64,000 bases of DNA from JASLEW01 sp035544875. GTDB lineage: Bacteria > Acidobacteriota > Thermoanaerobaculia > Multivoradales > UBA5704. The stretch is taken from the NCBI GenBank assembly GCA_035544875.1, contig DASZZP010000086.1, forward strand, positions 61,178-125,177. Direction: 5' to 3'. The first letter of the stretch is position 1, and every line of letters starts with the position of its first letter. Position numbers and translations under genes: made by a program. Below the pieces are notes generated by a model that worked only from the letters and a program-made list of their open reading frames with translations, was not told the origin of the DNA and ran no database searches. Of this stretch, positions 10,027 through 17,462 are shown piece after piece.

Positions 10027-11390
10027 TGGCGAAGAGGCGTTGGGCGCCGGCCGCGCTGCTGCTGGCGCTGTCGGGCATCGCCGCCGCTCCTGCCGCTGCC
10101 GGAGCGCCGGTGCCGGGCGGTGCGCCCCCGCCCCGCGCGGCCGCCGCGCCCGCGCCTGCGCCCGCGGCGCGCGCCTTCGACGCGGAGGCCGCGACCAGAG
10201 CCTATCTGGCGAGCATTCCGGCGGCCAAGCGGTCGCGCTCCGACGCCTACTTCGAAGGCGGCTACTGCCTGCAGCTCTGGGGCCTGCTCTACTGGCTTGG
10301 CATGCTCTGGCTGCTGCTCGCCAGCGGGTTGTCGGCGCGCATGCGCGATCTCGCGGAGCGGTGGTTCACCGCGCCGTCGCTGCAAGCTTCCTGCTACGCC
10401 GTCCAGTACATCTTGGCTTCGACCGTCCTCGTCTTCCCGCTCACCTTCTACAGCGAGTTCGTGCGCGAGCATCAGTATGGCCTCGCGACCCAGAGCTTCG
10501 CTCCCTGGGTGGTCGAGCTCCTCGAAGGGCTGGGCCTCTCGGTGGTGATCGGCGGCCTCCTGCTCGCCGCCCTCTACGGTGTGCTGCGCCGGGCGCCGCG
10601 CACCTGGTGGATCTGGGGCGCTGTGGTCTTCTCGGTCTTCATGGCCATATTGATGACCCTGGGGCCGGTCCTGATCGAGCCGATCTTCAACAAGTACACC
10701 GAGCTCGAGGACCCGGCACTGCGCCGCCCCATCCTCGCGCTGGCGCGTGCCAACGGCATCCCCAGCGATCACGTCTACGTGGTCGACGCTTCGCGCCAGA
10801 CTACGCGGGTGAGCGCCAATGTCTCAGGTCTCTTCGGCACCACTCGCATCGCCCTCAACGACAACCTGCTGCGCCGCGGCACGCCGCGCGAGATCGAAGC
10901 GGTCATGGGCCACGAGATGGGTCACTACGTGCTCCACCACGTCCCCAAGGCGCTACTCGTTTTCTCCGTCATGGTGGTCGCCGGCTTCGCCCTGCTGCAC
11001 GTCTCGTTCGGCCGCGTGCTGGCGCGCTTCGGTGCGGGTTGGCGGGTGCGCGGCATCACCGATCCCGCCGGACTGCCGCTGCTGGTGGCGCTCTTGATGC
11101 TCTACTTCTTCGTCCTCACGCCGGTCAGCAACACCGTCGTCCGCACCGACGAGGCCGAGGCCGACCTCTTCGGCCTCAACGCCACCCGCCAGGCCGACGG
11201 CATGGCCGAGGCAGCGCTCCACCTCGCCGAGTACCGCAAGCTCTGCCCGGGCCGTCTCGAGGAATGGCTCTTCTACGACCACCCGAGCGGCCGGACCCGC
11301 ATCCTGACCGCGATGCGCTGGAAGGCCGAGCACCTCCAAGAACTGAGCTGTCTCCAGCAATCGCCGCCGCCAGCGCCCGCGCCTCGCTGA
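10026..11390 (+). CDS. M48-family membrane metalloprotease (Ste24-like)
   Basis: 454 residues. An N-terminal signal/anchor is followed by an Ala/Pro-rich stretch, then several membrane segments and the zinc motif HEMGHYVLHH with the downstream DEAEADLFGLNAT glutamate ligand. This is the Ste24/HtpX arrangement (M48A), an integral-membrane protease, here probably for membrane-protein or lipoprotein quality control. The C-terminal DHPSGRTRI segment is also typical. Start: ATG at 10026 with a GAGGGG about 11 bases upstream; GTG at 10023 is an alternative. Immediately follows the DinB gene. Confidence 0.92.
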   Translation: MAKRRWAPAALLLALSGIAAAPAAAGAPVPGGAPPPRAAAAPAPAPAARAFDAEAATRAYLASIPAAKRSRSDAYFEGGYCLQLWGLLYWLGMLWLLLASGLSARMRDLAERWFTAPSLQASCYAVQYILASTVLVFPLTFYSEFVREHQYGLATQSFAPWVVELLEGLGLSVVIGGLLLAALYGVLRRAPRTWWIWGAVVFSVFMAILMTLGPVLIEPIFNKYTELEDPALRRPILALARANGIPSDHVYVVDASRQTTRVSANVSGLFGTTRIALNDNLLRRGTPREIEAVMGHEMGHYVLHHVPKALLVFSVMVVAGFALLHVSFGRVLARFGAGWRVRGITDPAGLPLLVALLMLYFFVLTPVSNTVVRTDEAEADLFGLNATRQADGMAEAALHLAEYRKLCPGRLEEWLFYDHPSGRTRILTAMRWKAEHLQELSCLQQSPPPAPAPR

Positions 11391-11565
11391 TTCGCCGGTC
11401 GTCTCGGGCCAGGCGACGTTGAAGCTGGTTGCCCGGAGCGCTCCGAGGACTGCCAACGCCCGAAGGGGCTGCGCGGCGGAGCGGATGCGCGCCGGGTTCC
11501 GGGCCACCGGGTTCCGAGTCTTCCCAGCCGCTCCCGCCGCCGCGCCTTTGTTTTCCCATAGTCAT

Positions 11566-11598
11566 AGTGATACACTGTACTAGATCAGTGATACTCTG
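11566..11598 (+). promoter_or_regulatory. Tandem TGATAC elements: promoter/operator of the beta-lactamase-fold gene
   Basis: Two near-identical 12-mers, AGTGATACACTG (11566-11577) and AGTGATACTCTG (11587-11598), 21 bp apart, about two helical turns. Each reads as an extended -10 (TG-A-TACACT, TG-A-TACTCT). The first also contains the dyad TACA-C-TGTA, and CACTG/CAGTG form an inverted repeat across the pair. They lie 24-56 bp upstream of the ATG at 11622. Confidence 0.4.
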
Positions 11599-11621
11599 CC
11601 TATCCAGGAAAGGATCTCGCC

Positions 11622-13553
11622 ATGCTGCAGGCTCGCAATCGTTCGTCAAGCTGCTCTGCCTCCGTCTTCCCACCTCCGAGCCGCCGGCACGCCGACTCCC
11701 GCGGGGCGCTTTTCGTCGCCCGGCGCGGCGTCGGGGCGCTCGCCCTGGCGGCCGGCGCCCTGCTCGCCGGGCCGGCCGCCGGCCAGCCGGACTTCACGCC
11801 GGCGGGCCAGCCAGGGGCCGCCGACGCGGCTCTCGCCGCCCAGGTGGAGAAGCTGTTCTCGCCGTGGGACCGGCGCGACACCCCGGGATGCGTCGTGGCA
11901 GTGGCGCGGGCCGGACGCATCGTCTATCAGCAGGGCTTCGGGATGGCCAGTCTGACCTACGGGGTGCGCAACACCGCGGAGACCATCTTCAGCGTTGCTT
12001 CGATCTCCAAGCAGTTCACCGCCATGAGCGTCGCCCTGCTCGCCGAGGACGGAAAGCTGGCGCTCGACGACGACATCCGCAAGTTCCTGCCCGAGATGCC
12101 TGCTTACGAGCGGCCGATCACGATCCGCAACCTGATCGGCCATACCAGCGGCCTGCGCGACTACCAGCTGGTGCGCTTCCTGGCCGGCGTGCCGAACGAG
12201 AGGTTGAGCGTGCGCACCGTCTACGAGCTCCTGGCCCGGCAGCGGCACACGAGCTTCCCGCCGGACACGCGCTTCGTGTACTCGAACGCCAACTACGTCC
12301 TGCTGCGGCTGATCGTCGAGAGAGTGAGCGGCCAGGGTCTGCGGGAGTTCGCCGCGGAGCGTATCTTCAAGCCGCTCGGCATGACCCACACCACCTGGAG
12401 CGAGGACGCCGCGGCGGTCGTGCCGGGTCGGGACACCGGCTACGAAGGCGACCTGGCGGTCGGCTTCCGCGTCGTCCGCGAAGGGACGCTCATGGGGAGC
12501 GGCGGTCTCCTGACCACGGTCGGCGACCTCGTCCTCTGGGACCGGAATTTCGACGACAACCGCCTCGGCCGCCGCCGTCCGGAGCTGATCAGGCAGGCCG
12601 TGACCTCCGGCACTCTCGCCGACGGCCGCGCCACCGGCTATGGCTTCGGCCTCTTCCTCGACGACTACCGCGGGCACCAGATCGTCTGGCACGCCGGCGG
12701 CGGTCCGGGCCAGGTGGCCGACGTCGTGCGCTTCCCCGCCGAAAAGCTTTCGATCTTCTGCCTGTGCAACGGCACCATCGACAGCCGCACCCTGAGCCGG
12801 CGCGTCGCCGACCTCTATCTCGACGCCGCCGCGGCACCGGATCGGTCGGCGCCCAGGCGAGCGCCGGCGCCGGCGGCCGCGCCCGAGCGCCCGGCCGTGC
12901 CGGGCCGATCGGCCGCCGCGTCCTCGGCCGCGAAAGGAGTCGCCGCCCAAGACGTGCCGCCCGCGGTCGAGCTCCCGCCGGCCGATCTGGCTCGCCGCGC
13001 CGGCGAGTACCGCAACACCGCTACCGGAACGATCGTGCGCGCCGCGGTCGAAACGGGGCGCCTCGTCTTCTACGTCGGCGGCATCCGCATCGAGCTGCTC
13101 GCCACCTCGCCGCGCGAGTTCCAGTCGCTGCGCCGCGACTTCGGTCTGCGCTACGTCTTCGAAGACGGCGCGGGCGGGGCAGCGCAGGCCGAAGCGGCGG
13201 GGATGAGTCTCTTCGAGGAGGGGCACGACTCCCCAACCGCGCGCTACGAGAGACTGCCGCCGCCCCCGGCCGCCGCCGCGCTCGCACCCTATGCCGGCCT
13301 CTACCGCAACGACGAGCTGGGCGCCGTGTACGAGCTCCGGAGCGAGGACGGCAGGCTCGTCCTGCGCTCGCCGGTGCAGCTCGACGGCCCTCTGATCTAC
13401 GTCGGCCCGGATCGGATGGCAATGCCCAGCGCCTTCTTCGCCCTCACCGTCCATTTCAGCCGCGACGCCGCGGGCCGAGTCGCCGGCTTCGAGCTCGGCG
13501 CCGACAATGCCGATCGCTGGCAATTCACCCGCGTCACGGAGTGCGGCCCTTGA
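11622..13553 (+). CDS. Secreted beta-lactamase-fold serine hydrolase
   Basis: 643 residues. A basic N-terminus and hydrophobic core (about 32-50) ending GPAAGQ look like a signal peptide, so it probably acts outside the cytoplasm. The class C beta-lactamase/penicillin-binding fold shows the SxxK nucleophile in IFSVASISKQFTA, the YxN motif in FVYSNANYVL and a late HAGGGPG motif in place of KTG. Such proteins act as DD-peptidases, esterases or D-aminopeptidases; the substrate cannot be told. After about residue 400 a Pro/Ala-rich linker leads to a C-terminal accessory domain as in many Acidobacteria homologues. The start ATG has AGGAAAGG 8-14 bases upstream. Confidence 0.9.
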   Translation: MLQARNRSSSCSASVFPPPSRRHADSRGALFVARRGVGALALAAGALLAGPAAGQPDFTPAGQPGAADAALAAQVEKLFSPWDRRDTPGCVVAVARAGRIVYQQGFGMASLTYGVRNTAETIFSVASISKQFTAMSVALLAEDGKLALDDDIRKFLPEMPAYERPITIRNLIGHTSGLRDYQLVRFLAGVPNERLSVRTVYELLARQRHTSFPPDTRFVYSNANYVLLRLIVERVSGQGLREFAAERIFKPLGMTHTTWSEDAAAVVPGRDTGYEGDLAVGFRVVREGTLMGSGGLLTTVGDLVLWDRNFDDNRLGRRRPELIRQAVTSGTLADGRATGYGFGLFLDDYRGHQIVWHAGGGPGQVADVVRFPAEKLSIFCLCNGTIDSRTLSRRVADLYLDAAAAPDRSAPRRAPAPAAAPERPAVPGRSAAASSAAKGVAAQDVPPAVELPPADLARRAGEYRNTATGTIVRAAVETGRLVFYVGGIRIELLATSPREFQSLRRDFGLRYVFEDGAGGAAQAEAAGMSLFEEGHDSPTARYERLPPPPAAAALAPYAGLYRNDELGAVYELRSEDGRLVLRSPVQLDGPLIYVGPDRMAMPSAFFALTVHFSRDAAGRVAGFELGADNADRWQFTRVTECGP

Positions 13554-13580
13554 CAACAGCGCCAAGGCTGCTGCTATGCT
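13550..13580 (+). promoter_or_regulatory. Promoter of the Cys/Met-metabolism gene
   Basis: A perfect TTGACA (13550-13555) overlaps the stop of the preceding gene. TATGCT at 13575-13580 is 19 bp away; GCTATG at 13573-13578 would give 17 bp. Transcription should start near 13586-13588, leaving a leader of roughly 280 nt before the PLP gene. Confidence 0.55.
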
Positions 13581-13590
13581 GCGCGGCCTG

Positions 13591-13695
13591 ATGCTCGTGG
13601 AGCCGAACGTCTTGACCCGCCAACTCCGAATGTCGATGCCTATGCAGATGCCCGGCCCGGGTGCTGGGGTGTTTGCATCGGGAGGAGCTGCCTGA
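13591..13695 (+). CDS. Methionine-rich putative leader peptide
   Basis: Thirty-four codons starting at the first ATG after the promoter. The product reads MLVEPNVLTRQLRMSMPMQM and continues PGPGAGVFASGGAA. Four of seven consecutive codons (14, 16, 18, 20; 13630-13650) are ATG. An in-frame TTG at 13612 with GGAG about nine bases upstream is a second possible start. It sits between a strong promoter and an intrinsic terminator, ahead of a methionine/cysteine pathway gene, which is the layout of a ribosome-mediated attenuator. No known family; function is inference. Confidence 0.45.
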   Translation: MLVEPNVLTRQLRMSMPMQMPGPGAGVFASGGAA

Positions 13696-13735
13696 CGCTT
13701 TGAGCTTGAGCTGAGACATCTTCCCCTGCCGCGAC

Positions 13736-13779
13736 ACGCCACCGCCCGGGCTCAGCCCGACCAGGTGGCGTTTTCGTTT
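13736..13779 (+). terminator. Intrinsic terminator in the leader (attenuator candidate)
   Basis: Stem ACGCCACC (13736-13743) pairs perfectly with GGTGGCGT (13764-13771), with an inner GGGC/GCCC helix, followed by TTTTCGTTT. It lies about 40 nt past the mini-ORF stop and about 90 nt before the PLP gene start. The leader segment GCCCGGGTG near 13654-13662 can pair with the 5' arm region CACC-g-CCCGGGC with one bulged base, an alternative fold that would open the terminator. Confidence 0.6.
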
Positions 13780-13800
13780 GCGGCCAACCCGACCGCGACA

Positions 13801-13845
13801 GCGATTGATCGCGATCGATCGCGATTGATCGCTTGCGATCGATTG
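13801..13845 (+). repeat. 10-bp phased GCGATYGATC repeats
   Basis: GCGATTGATC, GCGATCGATC and GCGATTGATC run head to tail from 13801 to 13830; after four bases GCGATCGATT follows at 13835-13844. The repeat length equals one helical turn and each unit is partly palindromic. It lies just upstream of the AGGGGAGGAA ribosome-binding site at 13851-13860. Confidence 0.7.
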
Positions 13846-13865
13846 CACTCAGGGGAGGAAGTCTC

Positions 13866-15050
13866 ATGGACCCATCGGCTCACGCCTTTTCGACCCTCGC
13901 CATTCACGGCGGCCTGGCGGCCGACCCGACGACCGGCGCCATCCTCACTCCGATCTATCAGACGACGACTTACGTCCAGGAAGCGGTCGGCCAGGACAAG
14001 GGCTTAACCTACAGCCGCAGCGGCAACCCGACGGTCGCCGCCCTCGAGCGCAACCTGGGCGCCCTGGAAGGGGCGCTGCCGGCGGCCTGCTTCGCGACCG
14101 GCATGGCGGCGCTCACCGCGCTCTGCCTGGCGCTGCTGCGCGCCGGCGACCGGGTGGTGGTCGGCGACGTGGTCTACGGCGGCACCATCCGCCTGCTGCG
14201 CCAGGTGCTGGGGCCGTTCGGGGTGCACACCACCGTCGCCGACACCTCCCGCCTCGACCGGCTGGAGGCGGCGCTCGCGGCCGGCGCGCCCGGCGGCAGC
14301 GCGCCGGCCCGCCTGCTGCTGATCGAATCGCCGGGCAATCCGACCCTCAAGCTCACCGACTTGGCGGCGGCGGCGCGCCTCGCCCACGCCGCCGGGGCGC
14401 TGCTGGCGGTCGACAACACCTTGCTCACCCCGGCCCTGCAGCGGCTGCTCGAGCTCGGCGCCGACCTGGTCGTGCACTCGACGACCAAGTACATCGAAGG
14501 GCACAACGCGACCCTCGGCGGCGCCGTCCTCGCCCGCGATCCCGATCTCGCCGAGCGGGTTCGCTTCGTACAGAACGCGATCGGCTGCAGCCAGTCGCCT
14601 CTCGAGGCCTGGCTCACGCTGCGCGGCATCAAGACGCTCGCCATGAGGATGGAGCGCCACTCGGCCAGCGCCCTCGAGGTGGCGCGCTCCCTGGTCCGCC
14701 ACCCGCGGGTGACGCGGGTCTCCTACCCCGGGCTCGACGACTTCCCGCAGGCCGAGCTGGCCCGCCGCCAGCAGCGGGCAGGGGGAGGGCTGATCGCTTT
14801 CGAGGTCGAAGGCGGGCTCGAGGGCGGCATCCGGACGATGAACACGGTGCGGCTGTGCGCCCTGGCCGAGAACCTGGGCGCCGCTGAGACTGCTCGCCCG
14901 CGGACGGCGGTTCGACGACGCGCTCCCCCCGGCGCCGCCGGCGGCGCCGTCGCACCTTGTTCTCCCGAGGAAGTCTCATGGACTCATCGGCTCACGCCTC
15001 GGGAAGAGGCTGACATTGTCACATCCGCCTTCGGCGGCGATATGCGCTAG
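13866..15050 (+). CDS. Cys/Met-metabolism PLP enzyme (cystathionine gamma-synthase/lyase type) with abnormal C-terminus
   Basis: Trans-sulfuration family enzyme, here most likely cystathionine gamma-synthase or a gamma/beta-lyase. 394 residues. PIYQTTTYVQE, TYSRSGNPTVAALE, SPGNPTLKL and the PLP-lysine block HSTTKYIEGH (Lys208) are present, as is TMNTVRLCALAENLGAAET near 330. From there the family should continue SLVTHPASMTHA and a C-terminal domain with the RLSVG arginine; instead the frame runs through Arg/Pro-rich sequence and then a 33-bp copy of the gene's own start region. The C-terminal substrate-binding part therefore looks replaced or lost and activity is doubtful. ATG at 13866 has a strong GGGGAGGAAG site. 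Long regulated leader upstream. Confidence 0.85.
   Translation: MDPSAHAFSTLAIHGGLAADPTTGAILTPIYQTTTYVQEAVGQDKGLTYSRSGNPTVAALERNLGALEGALPAACFATGMAALTALCLALLRAGDRVVVGDVVYGGTIRLLRQVLGPFGVHTTVADTSRLDRLEAALAAGAPGGSAPARLLLIESPGNPTLKLTDLAAAARLAHAAGALLAVDNTLLTPALQRLLELGADLVVHSTTKYIEGHNATLGGAVLARDPDLAERVRFVQNAIGCSQSPLEAWLTLRGIKTLAMRMERHSASALEVARSLVRHPRVTRVSYPGLDDFPQAELARRQQRAGGGLIAFEVEGGLEGGIRTMNTVRLCALAENLGAAETARPRTAVRRRAPPGAAGGAVAPCSPEEVSWTHRLTPREEADIVTSAFGGDMR
14967..14999 (+). repeat. Copy of the gene's own ribosome-binding site and start region
   Basis: The 33 bp at 14967-14999 match 13855-13887 at 32 positions (one C to T). The segment covers the GAGGAA ribosome-binding site, the ATG and about seven codons of the same PLP gene, now located near its 3' end and read in a different frame there. 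Confidence 0.85.
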
Positions 15051-16276
15051 CGCCCGGGGAAGCTGGCCAGCGCGGCGAGAACTTCGTCGACGTCGGCTGG
15101 AGTGTGTGAGGCGTTGACCTGGAAGCGGATCTCCTCGTCGCCGCGCGGGACGACCGGGTAGGCGAGGCCGGTGGCCAGGATGCCGCCGGCCTTGAGGTGG
15201 GCGGCCAGCGCCTTGGTCCTGGCGGTGTCGCGCACCATCAGCGGCACGACCGGGTGCTCGCCGGGGATGGTCTCGTAGCCCAGGCGGACCAGGCCCTGCT
15301 CGAAGCGCGCGGTCATGGCGCGCAGGTGCTCGAGCAGGCGCAGGCCCTCGGGGCTGTTGAGGATCTCGACCGCCGCCAGCGCGGCGGCCGCCTCGCCGAC
15401 CGTGATCGGGTTGGAGTAGATATACATCGGCGCGGTCTCGCGCAGGTAGTCGAGGATCGTGCGGCTGCCGACGACGTAGCCGCCGTTGACCCCGAGCGCC
15501 TTGCCGAGCGTCGCAACCAGCAGGTCGGCCGGGCCGGAGCCGGTCTGCTCCTCGGTGCCGTGGCCGGTGCGGCCGAAGGCGCCCACGCCGTGCGAGTCGT
15601 CCACCACCACCACCACGTTCTCCGGGAACTGCGGGTCGAACCGGCGGGCGATGGCGAAGATCTCCGCCAGCGGCGCGTGGTCGCCGCGCATGCTGAAGAT
15701 GCCGTCGGTGACTACCACGGCGCGCTTCGTCTTGCCCGCCGCCGCGGCGAGCTTCTCGCCAAGGCCGCCCATGTCGAGGTGCTTGTAGACCTCCTTGCTC
15801 TGCGGGCGCGCCATGCGGATGGCGTTGATGATGCAGTTGTGGTTGAGCTCGTCGCTGATCACCGCGGTCTCGGCGCTGATCAGCGGCACCAGCACCGAGA
15901 CGATCGCGGCATAGGCGGAGCTGAAGAGCATCCCAGCCTCGCGGCCGTGAAAGCGCGCCAGCCGCTCCTCGAGCCGCACGTGCGGCTCATGGGTGCCGCT
16001 GATGAAGCGCACCGCGGCCGGGCCGGTGCCGAAGGCGCGCACGGCCTCTTCCTCGGCGGCGACCAGCTCGGGGCGGTGGGTGAGGCCGAGGTAGCCGTTG
16101 GAGTTCATCTTGAGGAAGGGCCGTTCGCCGTGGCCCTTGAGCAGCACGCGCGGCCCGCGCCCGCCGGCCGGCGGCAGGGCGCGGGTGATGACCAGCTCGT
16201 CGCGCTTCGCGGTGCCGCGCTCGGCAAGCGCCTGGAGCTCGGCGGCGAGCAGGGCGTGGAGGCGGTCGGCCGGCAT
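15047..16276 (-). CDS. kbl: 2-Amino-3-ketobutyrate CoA ligase (glycine C-acetyltransferase)
   Basis: PLP-dependent alpha-oxoamine synthase that splits 2-amino-3-ketobutyrate with CoA to glycine and acetyl-CoA. 409 residues. KMNSNGYLGLTHRPE, FISGTHEPHVRLEERLARF, VVDDSHGVGAFGRTGHG and the LVATLGKALGVNGGY block with Lys259 are present. Its ATG overlaps the stop of the threonine dehydrogenase gene by one base (TGATG), so the two steps of threonine catabolism are coupled. The 3' end overlaps the convergent PLP gene by four bases. Confidence 0.93.
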   Translation of the reverse strand: MPADRLHALLAAELQALAERGTAKRDELVITRALPPAGGRGPRVLLKGHGERPFLKMNSNGYLGLTHRPELVAAEEEAVRAFGTGPAAVRFISGTHEPHVRLEERLARFHGREAGMLFSSAYAAIVSVLVPLISAETAVISDELNHNCIINAIRMARPQSKEVYKHLDMGGLGEKLAAAAGKTKRAVVVTDGIFSMRGDHAPLAEIFAIARRFDPQFPENVVVVVDDSHGVGAFGRTGHGTEEQTGSGPADLLVATLGKALGVNGGYVVGSRTILDYLRETAPMYIYSNPITVGEAAAALAAVEILNSPEGLRLLEHLRAMTARFEQGLVRLGYETIPGEHPVVPLMVRDTARTKALAAHLKAGGILATGLAYPVVPRGDEEIRFQVNASHTPADVDEVLAALASFPGR

Positions 16277-17319
16277 CAGGTTCCCTCCGGGCTGTCAGGC
16301 TGCGCGCCGCCCAGCCGCCGCGGCCGCGGCAGCGAAGTGTCGCGCTGCGGCGACTGGCCGTCGCGGTGGGCGAGCAGCTTGGAGCGGAGCTTCTCCAGCA
16401 TGGCGCGGGTCATGTCCGCAAGGCCGTAGGTCGGCTGCCAGCCCCACTCCTCCCGTGCCGCGCGGTCGTCCATGGAGTGGGGCCAGGAGTCGGCGATCGC
16501 CTGGCGCACCGGATCTACCTTGTACTCGATGTCGAAGCCCGGCAGGTGCTTGCTGATCTCCGCCGCCAGCTCGGCAGGGGTGAATTGCATGGCCGTCACG
16601 TTGAAGGCGTTGCGGTGCCGCAGCCGCGCCGGGTCCGCCTCCATCAGCAGGACGATGGCGCGCAGCGCATCGGGCATGTACATCATGTCGAGTTTGGTGT
16701 TGGGGCGCAGGAAGCAGGTGTAGTGGCCGTGGAGGATCGCCTCGTAGAAGATAGCCACCGCGTAGTCGGTCGTGCCGCCGCCGGCCGGCGCGACGTAGGA
16801 GATGAGGCCCGGGAAGCGCAGCCCGCGCGCGTCGACCCCAAAGCGGCGGTGGTAATAGTCGCAGAGCAACTCGCCAGCCACCTTGGTGACGCCGTACATC
16901 GTATTCGGGCGCTGGATGGTGTCCTGGGGCGTCTGATCCTGCGGCGTGCCCGGGCCGAAGGCGCCGATCGAGCTCGGGAAAAAGACCTCGCAGTTTGCCG
17001 AGCGCGCCGTCTCGAGGACGTGGTAGAGACCGTCCATGTTGAGCTGCCACGCGATGTGCGGTTTCTCCTCGGAAGTGGCCGAGAGCAGCGCCGCCAGATG
17101 ATAGATGGTGCCGACGTTGTGCACCCGCACGACGTCGTGGATCTGGCGCCGGTTGGTGCAGTCGATGAATTCGAAGCGCGAGCCGCCGGCCAGCGCCTCG
17201 ATCGGTGGCATGCGGATGTCGGAGGCGATCACCCGCTCGGCGCCATAGCGCTCGCGCAGCGCCGGCACCAGCTCGGAGCCAATCTGCCCGAGCGCGCCGG
17301 TGACCAGGATGGTTTTCAT
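16276..17319 (-). CDS. L-threonine 3-dehydrogenase, SDR type
   Basis: NAD-dependent oxidation of threonine to 2-amino-3-ketobutyrate. 347 residues of the extended short-chain dehydrogenase (epimerase-like) family, not the zinc medium-chain type. Rossmann motif GALGQIG at residues 8-14, the catalytic Tyr/Lys in MYGVTKVAGE, a PSSIGAFGPGTPQDQTPQD segment and FRPNTKLDMMYMPDALRA are all typical of bacterial SDR-type threonine dehydrogenases. Assignment is strengthened by kbl directly downstream. The last 30 residues are an unstructured Arg/Pro-rich tail. Confidence 0.92.
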   Translation of the reverse strand: MKTILVTGALGQIGSELVPALRERYGAERVIASDIRMPPIEALAGGSRFEFIDCTNRRQIHDVVRVHNVGTIYHLAALLSATSEEKPHIAWQLNMDGLYHVLETARSANCEVFFPSSIGAFGPGTPQDQTPQDTIQRPNTMYGVTKVAGELLCDYYHRRFGVDARGLRFPGLISYVAPAGGGTTDYAVAIFYEAILHGHYTCFLRPNTKLDMMYMPDALRAIVLLMEADPARLRHRNAFNVTAMQFTPAELAAEISKHLPGFDIEYKVDPVRQAIADSWPHSMDDRAAREEWGWQPTYGLADMTRAMLEKLRSKLLAHRDGQSPQRDTSLPRPRRLGGAQPDSPEGT

Positions 17320-17462
17320 GTCGCGTTCTGAATTCGAGCTCGAAAGGTCGCGAAAGATCGCGGGATCGGCCCCATCGTATCGGCGGCGCGGCACCGCGGC
17401 AAGGGCCGGTCGATGGTTGTCCGGCCGGTGAAGGAGGACGAGCGGCTAATGGCAGATTCGCC

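Noticed and set aside
13588..13735. SAM or SAH riboswitch in the leader of the Cys/Met gene
   Set aside because: None of the conserved SAM-I, SAM-II or SAH core segments could be recognised by eye; a covariance-model search was not possible.
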